Shown: positions 1 through 10,223 of the stretch, piece after piece
How the letters are laid out: the number at the start of each line of letters is the position of its first letter
Numbering within the stretch: the stretch's first letter is position 1
Made by a program: the position numbers and the translations under genes
Notes under the pieces: generated by a model
What the model was told of the DNA's origin: nothing
Seen by the model: the letters and a program-made list of their open reading frames with translations, nothing else
Databases searched by the model: none
DNA from: Hyphomonadaceae bacterium
GTDB lineage: Bacteria > Pseudomonadota > Alphaproteobacteria > Caulobacterales > Aquidulcibacteraceae
Assembly: GCA_019753175.1 (NCBI GenBank)
Contig: JAIELK010000010.1
Location: 62,001 to 126,000 of the forward strand
Length of the DNA stretch: 64,000 nucleotides
Reading direction: 5' to 3'

Positions 1-2
1 TC

Positions 3-317
3 GCGTTCGTGAGCGGCTGGGAACGCGACGCGCCGATGCTCGTGCACTGCTATGCTGGCATCAGCCGCTCGACCGCGACTGCCTACATCACAGCCTGCGC
101 ACACAATCCGGGCGCGGACGAAGAAGAGATCGCGGCGGCGCTTCGCGCAGCATCACCCAGCGCCAGCCCAAATCGCCGTTTCGTTGCGCTCGCCGACGCC
201 GAACTCGATCGTGGCGGACGCATGGTCCGCGCGATCGAACGAATCGGCCGCGGCGCAAGCTGGTTGGACGTCGGCGAAGCAAAGCCGTTCACCCTCTCAT
301 CCCGGTTCGGAGCATGA
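3..317 (+). CDS. Dual-specificity/tyrosine phosphatase-like protein, 5' truncated by window edge
   Basis: Reading frame is open to the window start; P-loop HCYAGISRSTA matches HCxxGxxRS/T; stop overlaps the next gene start. Confidence 0.75.
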   Translation, partial: AFVSGWERDAPMLVHCYAGISRSTATAYITACAHNPGADEEEIAAALRAASPSASPNRRFVALADAELDRGGRMVRAIERIGRGASWLDVGEAKPFTLSSRFGA

Positions 318-1297
318 CGCCTCCCCGCGTCGTCATCGGCCTATCGGCGGTTATCGTCGCGGTGGCGGAGGACGCCCCTTGCGTCGTGGTCACGCGAGAA
401 ACGAGCAGCGCGCTGACCGGCCTGCCCTTCGGCCCGTTCGATCCCGCTGGCGACCACACCCTTGAACTTTCGTTGCGCGGCTGGGTCGCTGAACAAACAG
501 GTTTCAACATCGGCTATGTCGAGCAATTGTACACATTCGGCGATCGCGGCCGCGAGATGCCGCTGGCTGACATAGGCAGCAGCCCGGATCGCGTCATCTC
601 GATCTCGTATCTTGCACTCACTCCGTCGCGATCGACGCTCGATCGCGCGTCGGCGGCTTGGCGATCGTGGTACGACTTCTTTCCCTGGGAAGACTGGCGC
701 AGCGGTCGGCCTGCTGTGATCGATGTGGTCATCGCGCCAAAGCTGCGCAGTTGGGCGCAAAGAGCGGCGAGCGCCGACGCCATCGGGCAGCGACGTGCGC
801 GTGCGCGGCTTGCGTTTGCACTCGACGGCGCTGCATGGAACGAGGAGCGAGCGCTCGAACGCTACGAGTTGCTGTACGAAGCTGGGCTTGCGCCCGAAGC
901 GGCGCGCGATCGCGCGCGCTTCGAGGGCCGCACGCCGGACGCCATTGCAGCGATGCCCGGCCTCGGCGAGCCTATGATCTCCGATCACCGGCGCATCCTC
1001 GCCACCGCCATCGGTCGGCTGCGGGCCAAGATGAAGTATCGTCCGATCGTGTTCGAACTCGCTCCCGAGCGGTTTACACTGCTTAGCTTGCAGCGGCTGG
1101 TCGAAGCCATCGCCGGCATCGAACTGCACAAGCAGAACTTCCGCCGCCTGCTCGATCGCACGGGGTTGGTGGAAGGCACCGGCGAGTTCGACGCCAGCGC
1201 GGGCGGCAGGCCCGCTGAGCTCTTTCGCTGTCGGCGAGAAACCCTGCACGAGCGCCCCGTCGGCGGCGTTCACGTACCAGCGCCGCGACGGGAGTGA
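314..1297 (+). CDS. NUDIX-like protein with C-terminal NrtR-type winged helix; probable NAD biosynthesis regulator (NrtR/NadQ type)
   Basis: C-terminus FTLLSLQRLVEAIAGIELHKQNFRRLLDRTGLVEGTG...GGRPAELFR is typical of NrtR-like wHTH; N-terminal NUDIX-like fold without an obvious catalytic NUDIX box; nadABC lies about 2 kb downstream. Confidence 0.75.
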   Translation: MTPPRVVIGLSAVIVAVAEDAPCVVVTRETSSALTGLPFGPFDPAGDHTLELSLRGWVAEQTGFNIGYVEQLYTFGDRGREMPLADIGSSPDRVISISYLALTPSRSTLDRASAAWRSWYDFFPWEDWRSGRPAVIDVVIAPKLRSWAQRAASADAIGQRRARARLAFALDGAAWNEERALERYELLYEAGLAPEAARDRARFEGRTPDAIAAMPGLGEPMISDHRRILATAIGRLRAKMKYRPIVFELAPERFTLLSLQRLVEAIAGIELHKQNFRRLLDRTGLVEGTGEFDASAGGRPAELFRCRRETLHERPVGGVHVPAPRRE

Positions 1298-1301
1298 ATG
1301 A

Positions 1302-1964
1302 TCAAGAAACCGGCGGCGGTTCAACGCCGTAGTTGAGGGGATCGACCTGAACGCCGTCGACTGTCACTTCGTAGTGCAAGTGCACGCCGGTCGCGTTGCC
1401 GGTCATGCCCATCCGCCCAATCGGCGCACCGGTCTGCACCCGCCGGCCGGTGACCAGATTGGGATCGGCCTCGCTCAAATGCGCATAGAGCGTGCGCACG
1501 CCGCGGCCGTGATCGATCTCGACCACGAGGCCATAACCGCCGCGCCACTCGACAACGCTGATCCAGCCATCGCCTGCCGCATAGATATAGCCGCCGCCGC
1601 GATTGGCGAGATCGAGCCCGTTATGCTGACGCCCGCCGCCCGTCGCGGTTCCGCGCCAGCCATACCCAGAAGACAAGCACGCCGCTTGCGTCGGATTGCG
1701 TAGCAGCGCGCCGGCCGGTGTGAACATGTAGGGCGTATAGCCCAACACCTCCGCGCGTCGCCCAAGCTCTCCGAGGTTCGAGCCGCCGCCGCCATTGCAG
1801 GCGAACAGCTCGCTATGCAGCGACGCTTGTGGCGCGGTCGAGTATTCGTTGGGGACAGGCGGCGGCGGTGGTTGACGATAGCTTCCGGGCGCGCCGTAAG
1901 GGGCGCTCGTCGACGCACAGCCCGCCGCCAGCGCCGCCGTTGCAGCAATTGCCAAATAGCGCAT
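1302..1964 (-). CDS. M23 family (LytM-like) metallopeptidase, lipoprotein
   Basis: Lipobox-like LAAGCAS at N-terminus; HNGLDLA and GVHLHYEV metal-binding motifs; internal start MRYLAIAATAALAAGC preferred over the longer ORF. Confidence 0.85.
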   Translation of the reverse strand: MRYLAIAATAALAAGCASTSAPYGAPGSYRQPPPPPVPNEYSTAPQASLHSELFACNGGGGSNLGELGRRAEVLGYTPYMFTPAGALLRNPTQAACLSSGYGWRGTATGGGRQHNGLDLANRGGGYIYAAGDGWISVVEWRGGYGLVVEIDHGRGVRTLYAHLSEADPNLVTGRRVQTGAPIGRMGMTGNATGVHLHYEVTVDGVQVDPLNYGVEPPPVS

Positions 1965-2050
1965 CGTCGTCTGCTCCCACGCCAACGCGAACCGCGATCT
2001 CTCGCACATCAACCTGAATATCGCCTGAACGGATAGGGTAACCCCGCTGT

Positions 2051-3238
2051 TCACGATATTGGCGCCAGGCGCGGCAGCAGCGTCCACCAGCGTGCGGGCG
2101 CGTTCATGCGCTCGGCGGCGCGGCCAGCTTCTGGACCGATACCGAAAAAGACATCGCCACGCAGCGGCCCTCGCCGAATGGCGCCACCCGTGTCCTGCGC
2201 TACCAACAGACGCCGGAAGGACGCTCCATCATATTCGCCATCCACGAACAGCAGCGCGCCATAGGGATGATAAGCGGGATCGACCGCGATCGAGCCCATC
2301 GGCGTCAGCGGCACACCAGCGGCGCCCCTAGCGCCGGCCGCTGGATCGCCGATCGGTTCTTCGGCGAAGAACACATAGGACGGATCGGCGTTCAACGCTT
2401 CCTGTGTCGCCTCCATTCCTCTCTCGTTGCTCCATGCCTTAAAGCTGGGCCAGCTAGCGACGGTGAGTTCGCCGGCGTCGCGCAACGCGCCAAGCGCCGA
2501 GCGCCAGCGATAGCCGTTTTGCGCCGCGAACGCCGCGCGGGCTTGCGAGCCATCCGGGAAGACCAGGCGGCCGGAGCCTTGAATTTGCAAATTGTACACA
2601 TCGACCGGATGCGCCCAGGCGAAGGCGCCATTTGCGCGCGCCATGATCTCCGCGCGGTTCGGGTAGGGCCGCACCTGATTGCCGTCGAGGCGGCCGGTTA
2701 ATGCGCGCGGCGCGCCACGTAAGGCTTCGCTGTCATACGCCTCCGCGAAAGCGGCGAGATCGACACTGACCATATCGCTGGGGCGCGTCAGCAACGGCGC
2801 CGAGAACTCCGCGTCGGGCGTACGCCGCGCTTCGATGATGGGCTCATAATACGCGGTGAGACGCGCTTCTCCTGGGCCGACGACGACGTGTGGGGTGAAA
2901 TATTGTTCGAAGAACGCGCGTTCCCCGCCCCCCGCAACCGAAGGCGCCGCAGCACACGCCGCCGCCCATTCGCCGACCGTGCCGCCATAGCGACCGCCGC
3001 CAGGCAACGCTGCGCTCTGGGCGCGAAGACGACGCCCATCGCAAGCGCGGCGGAACGCCAGCAGCGCTGGCGATAGATCGGCGAAGAGCCAGCCTGGAAG
3101 CTCCGAGAACCGGGCCGCGTTCAACGCGAATGCCGGCTCTGCAACACGGGCGGGCTCGCGCGGTGCTGTCGCGCACGCCGAGACAAGCACCAGCAAACCC
3201 ATTAGGGCGCGACGGCTCATGGAGAAACTCCGGTCCAA
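2051..3238 (-). CDS. mltA: MltA family lytic murein transglycosylase
   Basis: MltA/3D-domain features: LTAYYEP, VDVYNLQIQGSGRL, VAQDTGGAIRRGPLRGDVFFG; signal peptide with SACAT. Confidence 0.9.
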   Translation of the reverse strand: MDRSFSMSRRALMGLLVLVSACATAPREPARVAEPAFALNAARFSELPGWLFADLSPALLAFRRACDGRRLRAQSAALPGGGRYGGTVGEWAAACAAAPSVAGGGERAFFEQYFTPHVVVGPGEARLTAYYEPIIEARRTPDAEFSAPLLTRPSDMVSVDLAAFAEAYDSEALRGAPRALTGRLDGNQVRPYPNRAEIMARANGAFAWAHPVDVYNLQIQGSGRLVFPDGSQARAAFAAQNGYRWRSALGALRDAGELTVASWPSFKAWSNERGMEATQEALNADPSYVFFAEEPIGDPAAGARGAAGVPLTPMGSIAVDPAYHPYGALLFVDGEYDGASFRRLLVAQDTGGAIRRGPLRGDVFFGIGPEAGRAAERMNAPARWWTLLPRLAPIS

Positions 3239-3322
3239 GACGCACCGGCTTAGATACCCCTTCGTCTCGCCAAAAGGGTTTTCCTTGCACCTGACAGCCT
3301 TTTGAGGCTAACGTGAGTTAGT

Positions 3323-3343
3323 TATGCTCCAAAGAAGCATAAG
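3323..3343. promoter_or_regulatory. Putative NAD-regulator operator, distal palindrome TTATGCTCCAAAGAAGCATAA
   Basis: 7-bp perfect arms TTATGCT/AGCATAA in the nadA upstream region; same 21-bp geometry as the proximal palindrome. Confidence 0.7.
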
Positions 3344-3360
3344 GGTGGGGATAAGTCCCT

Positions 3361-3389
3361 TTGATGGCTCGCGCCGCACCCTATATATG
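3361..3389 (+). promoter_or_regulatory. Putative nadA promoter TTGATG-N17-TATATG
   Basis: Sigma70-like hexamers with 17-bp spacing; the -10 element overlaps the proximal palindrome. Confidence 0.45.
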
Positions 3390-3405
3390 CTCGCAGTGAG
3401 CATAA
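3385..3405. promoter_or_regulatory. Putative NAD-regulator operator, proximal palindrome ATATGCTCGCAGTGAGCATAA
   Basis: TATGCTC/GAGCATA perfect arms; centre is 62 bp from the distal copy; RBS GGGAGG and nadA ATG follow. Confidence 0.7.
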
Positions 3406-3423
3406 ATATGGGAGGCCGAACCC

Positions 3424-4584
3424 ATGGCCCGGATTATTGATGTCCCGCTCCACGAAGCTGGCGGTAGCTGCGACCCTCGCGCGGTTCACGGCGCGTGGGG
3501 CGCCCTCGATGCCGCCGCCAGGCGGGGTCTGCTTTACACCCCCGAGGTCAAGGTTGAGACCGACCACCTTTACGAGAGGGTTCGGCACGTCATCCCGTCG
3601 ATCGAGTGGCCAGCCTACGCGCCGCTCATTGCCGCCATCAATCGGATGAAACGCGAGAAGAACGCGGTCATCCTCGCGCACAACTACATGACCAGCGAGA
3701 TCTTCCATTGCGTCGGCGATTTCCGCGGCGACTCGCTGCAGCTGGCGCGCGAAGCCGCCGAGACCGACGCCGCCATTATTGTACAAGCCGGCGTTCACTT
3801 CATGGCCGAGACGTCGAAGGTGCTCGCGCCTGAAAAGACAGTGCTGATCCCCGACCTGCGCGCCGGGTGCTCGCTCGCCGCCTCGATCACCGGCGCCGAT
3901 GTGCGCCTGATCAAGCAGCGCTATCCTGGCGTGCCCGTGGTCACTTATGTCAACACCAGCGCCGATGTGAAAGCCGAGAGCGACGTCACCTGCACCTCCT
4001 CCAACGCCGCCGCCGTTGTCGAATGGGCGGCGCGCACCTGGAACACCGAGCGCGTGATCCTCATCCCCGACGAATATCTCGCCAAGAATGTCGCCGCGCA
4101 GACGGGCATCAAAATCATCTCTTGGCACGGCCGCTGCGAGGTGCACGAGCGTTTCACCGCGCAGGACATCGCCGAAATGCGGGATGCGCATCCCGGCCTC
4201 GTCGTGCTGGCGCACCCCGAATGCCCGCCGGACGTGATGGCGGCGGCGGATTTCGCCGGCTCGACGGCGGCGCTACAAACTTATGTGGACGAAAAACGCC
4301 CGGCCAAAGTTGTGCTGCTGACCGAATGCTCGATGAGCGACAACGTGGCGGCGACGGCGCCGGGCACGGACTTCATCCGCCCCTGCAATCTCTGTCCGCA
4401 CATGAAGCGGATTACGCTCGAAGGCATCTACGACGCGCTCGTAGAGATGAAGCACGAAGTCATCATCCCCGAGGACGTCAGCATACGGGCGCGGCGCGCG
4501 ATCCAGCGCATGCTCGACCTGCCGAAGGAGAAGCCACGCGCGTTCAAGGTCGGTATGCCGGAAGCCGCGGTGGAGCTTGTCTAG
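3424..4584 (+). CDS. nadA: Quinolinate synthase
   Basis: [46 protein letters not shown] and CPHMKRITL motifs; RBS GGGAGG upstream. Confidence 0.97.
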   Translation: MARIIDVPLHEAGGSCDPRAVHGAWGALDAAARRGLLYTPEVKVETDHLYERVRHVIPSIEWPAYAPLIAAINRMKREKNAVILAHNYMTSEIFHCVGDFRGDSLQLAREAAETDAAIIVQAGVHFMAETSKVLAPEKTVLIPDLRAGCSLAASITGADVRLIKQRYPGVPVVTYVNTSADVKAESDVTCTSSNAAAVVEWAARTWNTERVILIPDEYLAKNVAAQTGIKIISWHGRCEVHERFTAQDIAEMRDAHPGLVVLAHPECPPDVMAAADFAGSTAALQTYVDEKRPAKVVLLTECSMSDNVAATAPGTDFIRPCNLCPHMKRITLEGIYDALVEMKHEVIIPEDVSIRARRAIQRMLDLPKEKPRAFKVGMPEAAVELV

Positions 4585-6067
4585 TCGGGGCGCCGTCCTC
4601 ATCGTCGGCGCGGGGCTCGCAGGGCTATTCCTCGCCCTTAAGATCGCGCCACGCCGCGCCATTGTGCTCAGTCCTACCAAGCTTGGCCTTTCCTCCTCCT
4701 CCGCTTGGGCGCAGGGCGGCATGGCGGTCGCGTTGGCGCAAGGCGACACGCCCGAACTGCACGCTCGCGATACGGTCGCCGCCGGCGCGGGGCTCGTTGA
4801 TCCGATCATCGCTCAGCTGATCGCCGCGGAAGGCCCTGCACGCTTGCGCGACCTTATCGCGCTCGGCGTGCCGTTCGATCGCACGCCCGACGGCGCGTTG
4901 GCGCAGAGCCTCGAAGCTGCACACTCGCGCGCGCGCGTGGTGCGCGTCGCGGGCGATCTCGCGGGCAAGGCGATCATGGATGCGCTGACCGCCGCCGTGC
5001 GCGCTGCACCGCACGTCGAGATCGTCGAGCATCATCGCGCCGACGCACTGCTCCAGGACACTAACGGACGCGCGCGCGGCGTGCGCTGCGAGGACGGCGC
5101 GGAGTTTTTAGGTGCGGAGGTCGTGCTCGCCACCGGCGGCGTCGGCGGGCTTTACGCGGTCACCACGAACCCCATTCAAGCCATCGGCCAGGGCATCGCC
5201 ATCGCCGCGCGCGCCGGCGCGCTGATCGCCGACCCCGAGTTCGTCCAGTTTCACCCTACCGCCATCGATGTCGGGCGCGACCCCGCCCCGCTGGCGACAG
5301 AGGCGCTACGCGGCGAGGGCGCTCATCTGATCAATGGCAAGGGCGAGGCCTTCGTCTCCGATCTGGCGCCGCGTGATGTGGTGGCGCGCGCCATCCACGC
5401 CGAGCGCGTCAGCGGGCGCGGCGCCTATCTCGACGCGCGCACAGCCGTCGGCGCCAAATTTCCGAAGCACTTCCCCACCGTGTTCGCAGCGTGCATGGAA
5501 GCCGGCGTCGATCCGCGCACGGCGTTGATCCCTGTCGCCCCGGCCGCGCACTATCACATGGGCGGCGTCGCCACCGATGTGTGGGGCCGCACAACGCTCG
5601 ACGGCCTCTGGGCGGTCGGCGAATGCGCCTCCACGGGCGCGCACGGCGCCAATCGTCTAGCGTCGAACTCGCTCCTGGAAGCCGTGGTGTTCGCCGCCCG
5701 CATCGCCGAGCGCTTGCGCGAGAACGGCGCGCCGGTCGACCTAACCGTCGAAGCTCAAGCGGCCATACCGTTGTTGCCGAGTGGCGCGCGCGCGGAACTA
5801 CGGCGGTTGATGCAGGCGCACGCTGGCGTCGTGCGAGAGGCCGGCGGCCTGCAAACGACGCTCGATCGCGTCGATGCGCTTTGCGCCGCGCACGGCCCCT
5901 GCCATGCTCTCACCACCGCGCGACTCATCCTCTTCGCCGCGCTGCAGCGCCAAGAAAGCCGCGGCGCGCACTTCAGGAGCGACTATCCTCATGTCTCCGC
6001 GCCGAAACGCAGCTTCCTCACTTGGCCGGACGTCGAGCAAGGCGTGGGCGCCTCCGCCGCTGCCTGA
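4577..6067 (+). CDS. nadB: L-aspartate oxidase
   Basis: FAD-binding [42 protein letters not shown]; overlaps the nadA end; TTG start. Confidence 0.96.
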   Translation: MSSRGAVLIVGAGLAGLFLALKIAPRRAIVLSPTKLGLSSSSAWAQGGMAVALAQGDTPELHARDTVAAGAGLVDPIIAQLIAAEGPARLRDLIALGVPFDRTPDGALAQSLEAAHSRARVVRVAGDLAGKAIMDALTAAVRAAPHVEIVEHHRADALLQDTNGRARGVRCEDGAEFLGAEVVLATGGVGGLYAVTTNPIQAIGQGIAIAARAGALIADPEFVQFHPTAIDVGRDPAPLATEALRGEGAHLINGKGEAFVSDLAPRDVVARAIHAERVSGRGAYLDARTAVGAKFPKHFPTVFAACMEAGVDPRTALIPVAPAAHYHMGGVATDVWGRTTLDGLWAVGECASTGAHGANRLASNSLLEAVVFAARIAERLRENGAPVDLTVEAQAAIPLLPSGARAELRRLMQAHAGVVREAGGLQTTLDRVDALCAAHGPCHALTTARLILFAALQRQESRGAHFRSDYPHVSAPKRSFLTWPDVEQGVGASAAA

Positions 6068-6893
6068 CATCGTGCTCGAACCCATCGTCAAGCTTGCGCT
6101 CGCAGAAGACCTCGGCGTCGCTGGCGACGTCACCACCGATGCGCTGATCGACCCGGAAGCGGAAGGACGCTGGAAACTGGTGGCGCGTCAAGCCGGCGTG
6201 GTCGCCGGGCTCGATGCGGCGATCCTCGCGGGCTTCCTGGTCGATCCGGGCATCGAGTTCACCATGCACGCGCAGGACGGCGGGCGCGTCAAAGCCGGCG
6301 ACACCATCATGCAGCTCGACGGTTCCGTGCGCTCGGTGCTGATGGCGGAGCGCACGATGCTCAACTTCGTCGGCCGGCTTTCCGGCGTCGCTACACTAAC
6401 GCGCACGTATGTGGACGCGGTGGCTGGAATGGACGTGATCATCGCCTCCACGCGCAAGACGACGCCCGGCTTGCGCGCGCTGGAGAAGCGCGCGGTGCGC
6501 CTGGGTGGCGGCGGTGCGCATCGCTACGGACTCGACGACGCGATCCTGATCAAGGACAACCACATTGCTGCTGCAGGCTCCGTTTCCGCTGCGTTGGAAC
6601 GCGCGCGCGCTTACGCCAGCCATCTGATGTGCATTGAGGTCGAGGTGGATTCGCTCGAGCAATTGAAGGAAGCGCTACCGTACGCGCCTCACGCCATCCT
6701 GCTCGACAACTTCTCGCTGTCGGAACTGAAGGCCGCGGTGAAACTGGGCAAAGGCAAGGCGCTGCTGGAAGCGTCCGGCGGCGTCACAATCGAGAACGTA
6801 TTCGCGGTAGCCGAAACCGGCGTCGATGTGATTTCGATCGGCGCGCTGACGCACGCGGCGCGGAGTCTGGACGTGGCGCTGGATGCGGTGTGA
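5991..6893 (+). CDS. nadC: Nicotinate-nucleotide pyrophosphorylase (carboxylating)
   Basis: ALAEDLGVAGDVTTDALI, STRKTTPGLRALEKRAVRLGGGGAHRYGLDDAILIKDNH. Start uncertain: ATG at 5991 or non-ATG near 6060. Confidence 0.95.
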   Translation: MSPRRNAASSLGRTSSKAWAPPPLPDIVLEPIVKLALAEDLGVAGDVTTDALIDPEAEGRWKLVARQAGVVAGLDAAILAGFLVDPGIEFTMHAQDGGRVKAGDTIMQLDGSVRSVLMAERTMLNFVGRLSGVATLTRTYVDAVAGMDVIIASTRKTTPGLRALEKRAVRLGGGGAHRYGLDDAILIKDNHIAAAGSVSAALERARAYASHLMCIEVEVDSLEQLKEALPYAPHAILLDNFSLSELKAAVKLGKGKALLEASGGVTIENVFAVAETGVDVISIGALTHAARSLDVALDAV

Positions 6894-6941
6894 AGCGATT
6901 GCCATCCACCAACTCGCGGGCGGCGCCGGATCGCCCTTTGG

Positions 6942-7517
6942 CTAGCTCCGTTCGTTCACGATCCCGAAGAGAAGGTGGTCGCGCCAGTCGCCGTTGATCT
7001 TGAGATAGGCCTGCGCCACGCCTTCGTGAGTAAACCCGGCCTTCTCCAGCACCCGCCGCGAAGCGATATTGTCGGGCTGGCAGGCGGCCTCGATGCGATG
7101 CAGGTCGAGATCCTCGAAGCCGAAGCGCACCACTGCGCGCACGGCTGACGTGGTGTAGCCGTTGCCGGCGAACATGGCGCCGGCCCAATACCCAAGCGAC
7201 GCCATCTGCGCGACGCCGCGCCGGACGTTCGAGACAGTGACGCCGCCGACCAGCGCCTCGTCGCTCTCTCGAAAGACGAAGAGCGCGTAAGCCTTGTCGT
7301 CGCGCGCGTCTTCTGAATAACGACGCACCTTGTAGCGATAGGAGCTGCGGGAGGTTTCGTCCTGCGCCCAGGTCGGCTCCCATGGCGTCAGGAAGGCGCG
7401 GCTCTTCTCGCGCACCTCCGCCCACTCCGCGTAGTCGCGCAGTTCGGGCGCGCGCAGGAAGACGCCATCGCCGTCGATCCGGCGCGCGCCTTCGCCGTCT
7501 TTGCGCATCAGGGCCAT
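6942..7517 (-). CDS. GNAT family N-acetyltransferase, RimJ/RimL-like
   Basis: LRAPELRDYAEWAEVR..., GYWAGAMFAGNGYTTSAVRAVVRFGFEDLDLHRIEAACQPDNIASRRVLEKAGF. Confidence 0.9.
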   Translation of the reverse strand: MALMRKDGEGARRIDGDGVFLRAPELRDYAEWAEVREKSRAFLTPWEPTWAQDETSRSSYRYKVRRYSEDARDDKAYALFVFRESDEALVGGVTVSNVRRGVAQMASLGYWAGAMFAGNGYTTSAVRAVVRFGFEDLDLHRIEAACQPDNIASRRVLEKAGFTHEGVAQAYLKINGDWRDHLLFGIVNERS

Positions 7518-7525
7518 GAACCCGA

Positions 7526-8776
7526 TTATGAAGGGATTGCGCCCAAAGCGCCAAGCCCCGCTTTCGGCCCAATCGCAGCAGCCGCCACCGGTCCCTCAAG
7601 CGCCCTACGCGCCATACGGCGCACATCGTCGGCGGTCACCGCCTCCAGCTTGGCGCGCACTTCGTCAAACGGGATCAACCGGTCGCGCAGCAGCACTTGG
7701 CTCGCCCGTGCTTCCGCCCGCGCCGAGGGCGCCTCCAGTCCCATCAGCATCTGCGCCCGCGCGACTGCCTTGGCGCGCGCCAGCTCTTCACCGGCGGGGC
7801 CCCGTTCGGCCAGCAGCGCCAGCTGCTCGCGCACAATAGCGACCACCGCGCGCGCATTCTTCGGCGCGCAGCCGGCGTAGACGCTGAGCCGACCGTCGTC
7901 TTCCAGTGCGTCAAGCGAGGAGTCGATGGCGTAAACCAGTCCGCGCGTCTCGCGCACCTCTTGGAACAGGCGCGAGGACATGCCCCCGCCGAATACGTCC
8001 GAGAGCAGACGCGCAGCGTACAGGTCTTCCGAGACCGCCGGCGGCGCCGGCCAGGACAGCACCAGATGCGCCTGCTCCAGTTTGCGCAACTCGGCGATGC
8101 GGCCGCCATATGCGTGGGCCGGAGCCGGCGCCTGCGCGATGATGGATGTCACGTGCGCGAAGCGCCTTTCCGCCGCATCGAGGAACGCTTCCCGATCATA
8201 CGCGCCAGCGATGGCGATGACGACGCGCTCGGGGCTCATGTGCGCATCGTGGAACGCGCGCAGCGTGTCAACGCGGATGTTCGCGAGCGTCGCCTCGTCC
8301 CCGAGGATCGGCCGGCCGAGCGGTTGGTTTGGATACAGCGTGCTTTGGTGCAGTTCGAACACGCGGTCGTCAGGGACATCATACGCTTCGCCGCGCTCCT
8401 GCGCGACCACGCCCTTTTCTTTCTCCAGGTCGTCGGGCGACCAGTGCGGCGCAAACAGGATGTCGGCGATGAGCTCGAGCGCAAACGGCGCCTGCTCGGC
8501 GACCACGCGCGCGTAATACGCCGTGCGTTCGTAGCCGGTGGCGGCGTTGATCACCCCGCCGACATTCTCGATCGCTTCAGCGAACTGGCGCGCGTCGCGG
8601 GGCCCCGCGCCTTTGAACGCCATGTGCTCGAACAGGTGCGCGACACCGTTAATCTCGGCCGGCTCCCAGCGCGCGCCGACGCGCTGCCAGACGCCAAGCG
8701 CCGCCGTCGCCAGCGCCGGCATCGGATCAAGCGCAACGCGCACGCCGTTGGAGAGACGGATGAGTTCGGGGGTCAC
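7526..8776 (-). CDS. M16 family zinc peptidase (pitrilysin / mitochondrial processing peptidase-like)
   Basis: Inverted zinc motif HLFEHMAFKG (HxxEH) and GGGMSSRLFQEVRETRGLVY. Confidence 0.93.
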   Translation of the reverse strand: MTPELIRLSNGVRVALDPMPALATAALGVWQRVGARWEPAEINGVAHLFEHMAFKGAGPRDARQFAEAIENVGGVINAATGYERTAYYARVVAEQAPFALELIADILFAPHWSPDDLEKEKGVVAQERGEAYDVPDDRVFELHQSTLYPNQPLGRPILGDEATLANIRVDTLRAFHDAHMSPERVVIAIAGAYDREAFLDAAERRFAHVTSIIAQAPAPAHAYGGRIAELRKLEQAHLVLSWPAPPAVSEDLYAARLLSDVFGGGMSSRLFQEVRETRGLVYAIDSSLDALEDDGRLSVYAGCAPKNARAVVAIVREQLALLAERGPAGEELARAKAVARAQMLMGLEAPSARAEARASQVLLRDRLIPFDEVRAKLEAVTADDVRRMARRALEGPVAAAAIGPKAGLGALGAIPS

Positions 8777-8786
8777 GCGAACGCCA

Positions 8787-10223
8787 TCACCGCCACGCCC
8801 GGCTCCGCTCGCGGATGTAGCGCTTCACAGCTTCCGCATCCGCCGGCAGCGTGTCGAACTCCTCCTCTCGCTCGAACAGATCGGCGCACTTGGCCGGCAG
8901 CTGCGGACGCACGCCGGTCGCGCGCTCGACGGTGTCGGGGAATTTGGCGGGATGGGCGGTGGCGAGAAATACAATCGGCGCGGTGCCCATCGTGCTCGCA
9001 CGTGAAGCAAGGCCCACTGCTGTGTGAGGGCACAGCAACTGATCATCCTCGGCGCTATTCCTCATTGCGCCCAACGTCTCTTCATCCGTCACCGCGCCGG
9101 CGCGGAACTGCGCGCGCAGCATTTCAAGTGCTGGCGCGGGTATATCGAAGCCACCGGTTTGAGTCAGCTGCGCATAGAGACGGTTGACGTGATCGCCGTC
9201 GCGACCAAGGGCCTCGAACAGGATGCGCTCGAAATTGGAAGCGACCTGTATATCCATGGCCGGCGACAGGGTCGCCTTCGATGCGACGCGCTCATAGCGA
9301 CCGGTGGTCAGGGCGCGGCATAAGATGTCGTTGTCATTGACGGCAATTCCTAATGTGCCGACGGGTGCGCCCATCTGTTTGGCCACCCACCCCGAGTACG
9401 CATCGCCGAAGTTTCCCGTCGGCACGACGAAGCTCACTGGTCCGTGCGCGCCCAGGATGTGCGCTGCGATCTGGAAGTACACCGATTGCGCAACGATGCG
9501 GGCCCAGTTGATCGAATTGACGGCTGAAAGTTGGGCGCGACTGGCGAAGTCAGCATCGGCGAACAGAACTTTCACGAGAGCCTGACAAGTATCGAAATCA
9601 CCGTCGATCTCGATCACAAAGACGTTGCTGGCACGCGAGGTGGTCATGAAGCGCCGCTGCACTTCAGAGACACGGCCCTTGGGCGTTAACACGAACAGAT
9701 CAAGGCGTCCGCGATCTTTCAGCGCTTCAACCGCCGCGCCGCCGGTATCCCCGGATGTAGCGCACACGACGGTCAGGCGCTGGTCTCGGCGCGTAAGGGC
9801 CAGATCGTAGATTGGCCCGATCAGCTGCATCGCCACGTCCTTGAAGGACAGTGAAGGGCCATGGAAAAGCTCAAGCATCCACATGCCCGGACCGATCTGA
9901 CGCAAGGGCGTCACCGCAATGGGCCACTTTGGCCGCCAGTGCTCATCATCGGGATTTGAAGGGGCTGCGATATACGCGGCGTTGCACAGCGTTACAGCGC
10001 CGCCGTCTTCCCACCCAATGTCGCCTTCCGCGAACGAGACAAGCGATCGGATAGCCGCGCAGTTGTAATGGCCGATCGCCGCGGTCCTTGACGACAATTT
10101 ATGCGCTGGACCGGCCGGCCAGCTCTCCGGCACATAGAGCCCGCCGTCGGGCGCCATGCCGTTGAGCACAGCGTCCAGGAACGAGACTGGCGGCGCTTGT
10201 CCGCGTGTCGAGATGTAGCGCAT
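8787..10223 (-). CDS. thrC: Threonine synthase
   Basis: MRYISTRGQAPPVSFLDAVLNGMAPDGGLYVPE; PLP site SFKDVAMQL; VCATSGDTGGAAVEAL; VPTGNFGDAYSGW. Confidence 0.96.
   Translation of the reverse strand: MRYISTRGQAPPVSFLDAVLNGMAPDGGLYVPESWPAGPAHKLSSRTAAIGHYNCAAIRSLVSFAEGDIGWEDGGAVTLCNAAYIAAPSNPDDEHWRPKWPIAVTPLRQIGPGMWMLELFHGPSLSFKDVAMQLIGPIYDLALTRRDQRLTVVCATSGDTGGAAVEALKDRGRLDLFVLTPKGRVSEVQRRFMTTSRASNVFVIEIDGDFDTCQALVKVLFADADFASRAQLSAVNSINWARIVAQSVYFQIAAHILGAHGPVSFVVPTGNFGDAYSGWVAKQMGAPVGTLGIAVNDNDILCRALTTGRYERVASKATLSPAMDIQVASNFERILFEALGRDGDHVNRLYAQLTQTGGFDIPAPALEMLRAQFRAGAVTDEETLGAMRNSAEDDQLLCPHTAVGLASRASTMGTAPIVFLATAHPAKFPDTVERATGVRPQLPAKCADLFEREEEFDTLPADAEAVKRYIRERSRAWR

Noticed and set aside
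341-1324. 327-aa minus-strand ORF opposite the NUDIX regulator
   Set aside because: Equal length to the real gene but Arg/Ala-rich without motifs; the plus-strand frame has the NrtR-like wHTH.
3322-4215. 297-aa minus-strand ORF opposite nadA
   Set aside because: Shadow of nadA; covers the nadA regulatory region and has no domain signature.
7697-9187. 496-aa plus-strand ORF opposite the M16 peptidase and thrC
   Set aside because: Arg-rich shadow ORF; both minus-strand genes have clear catalytic motifs.
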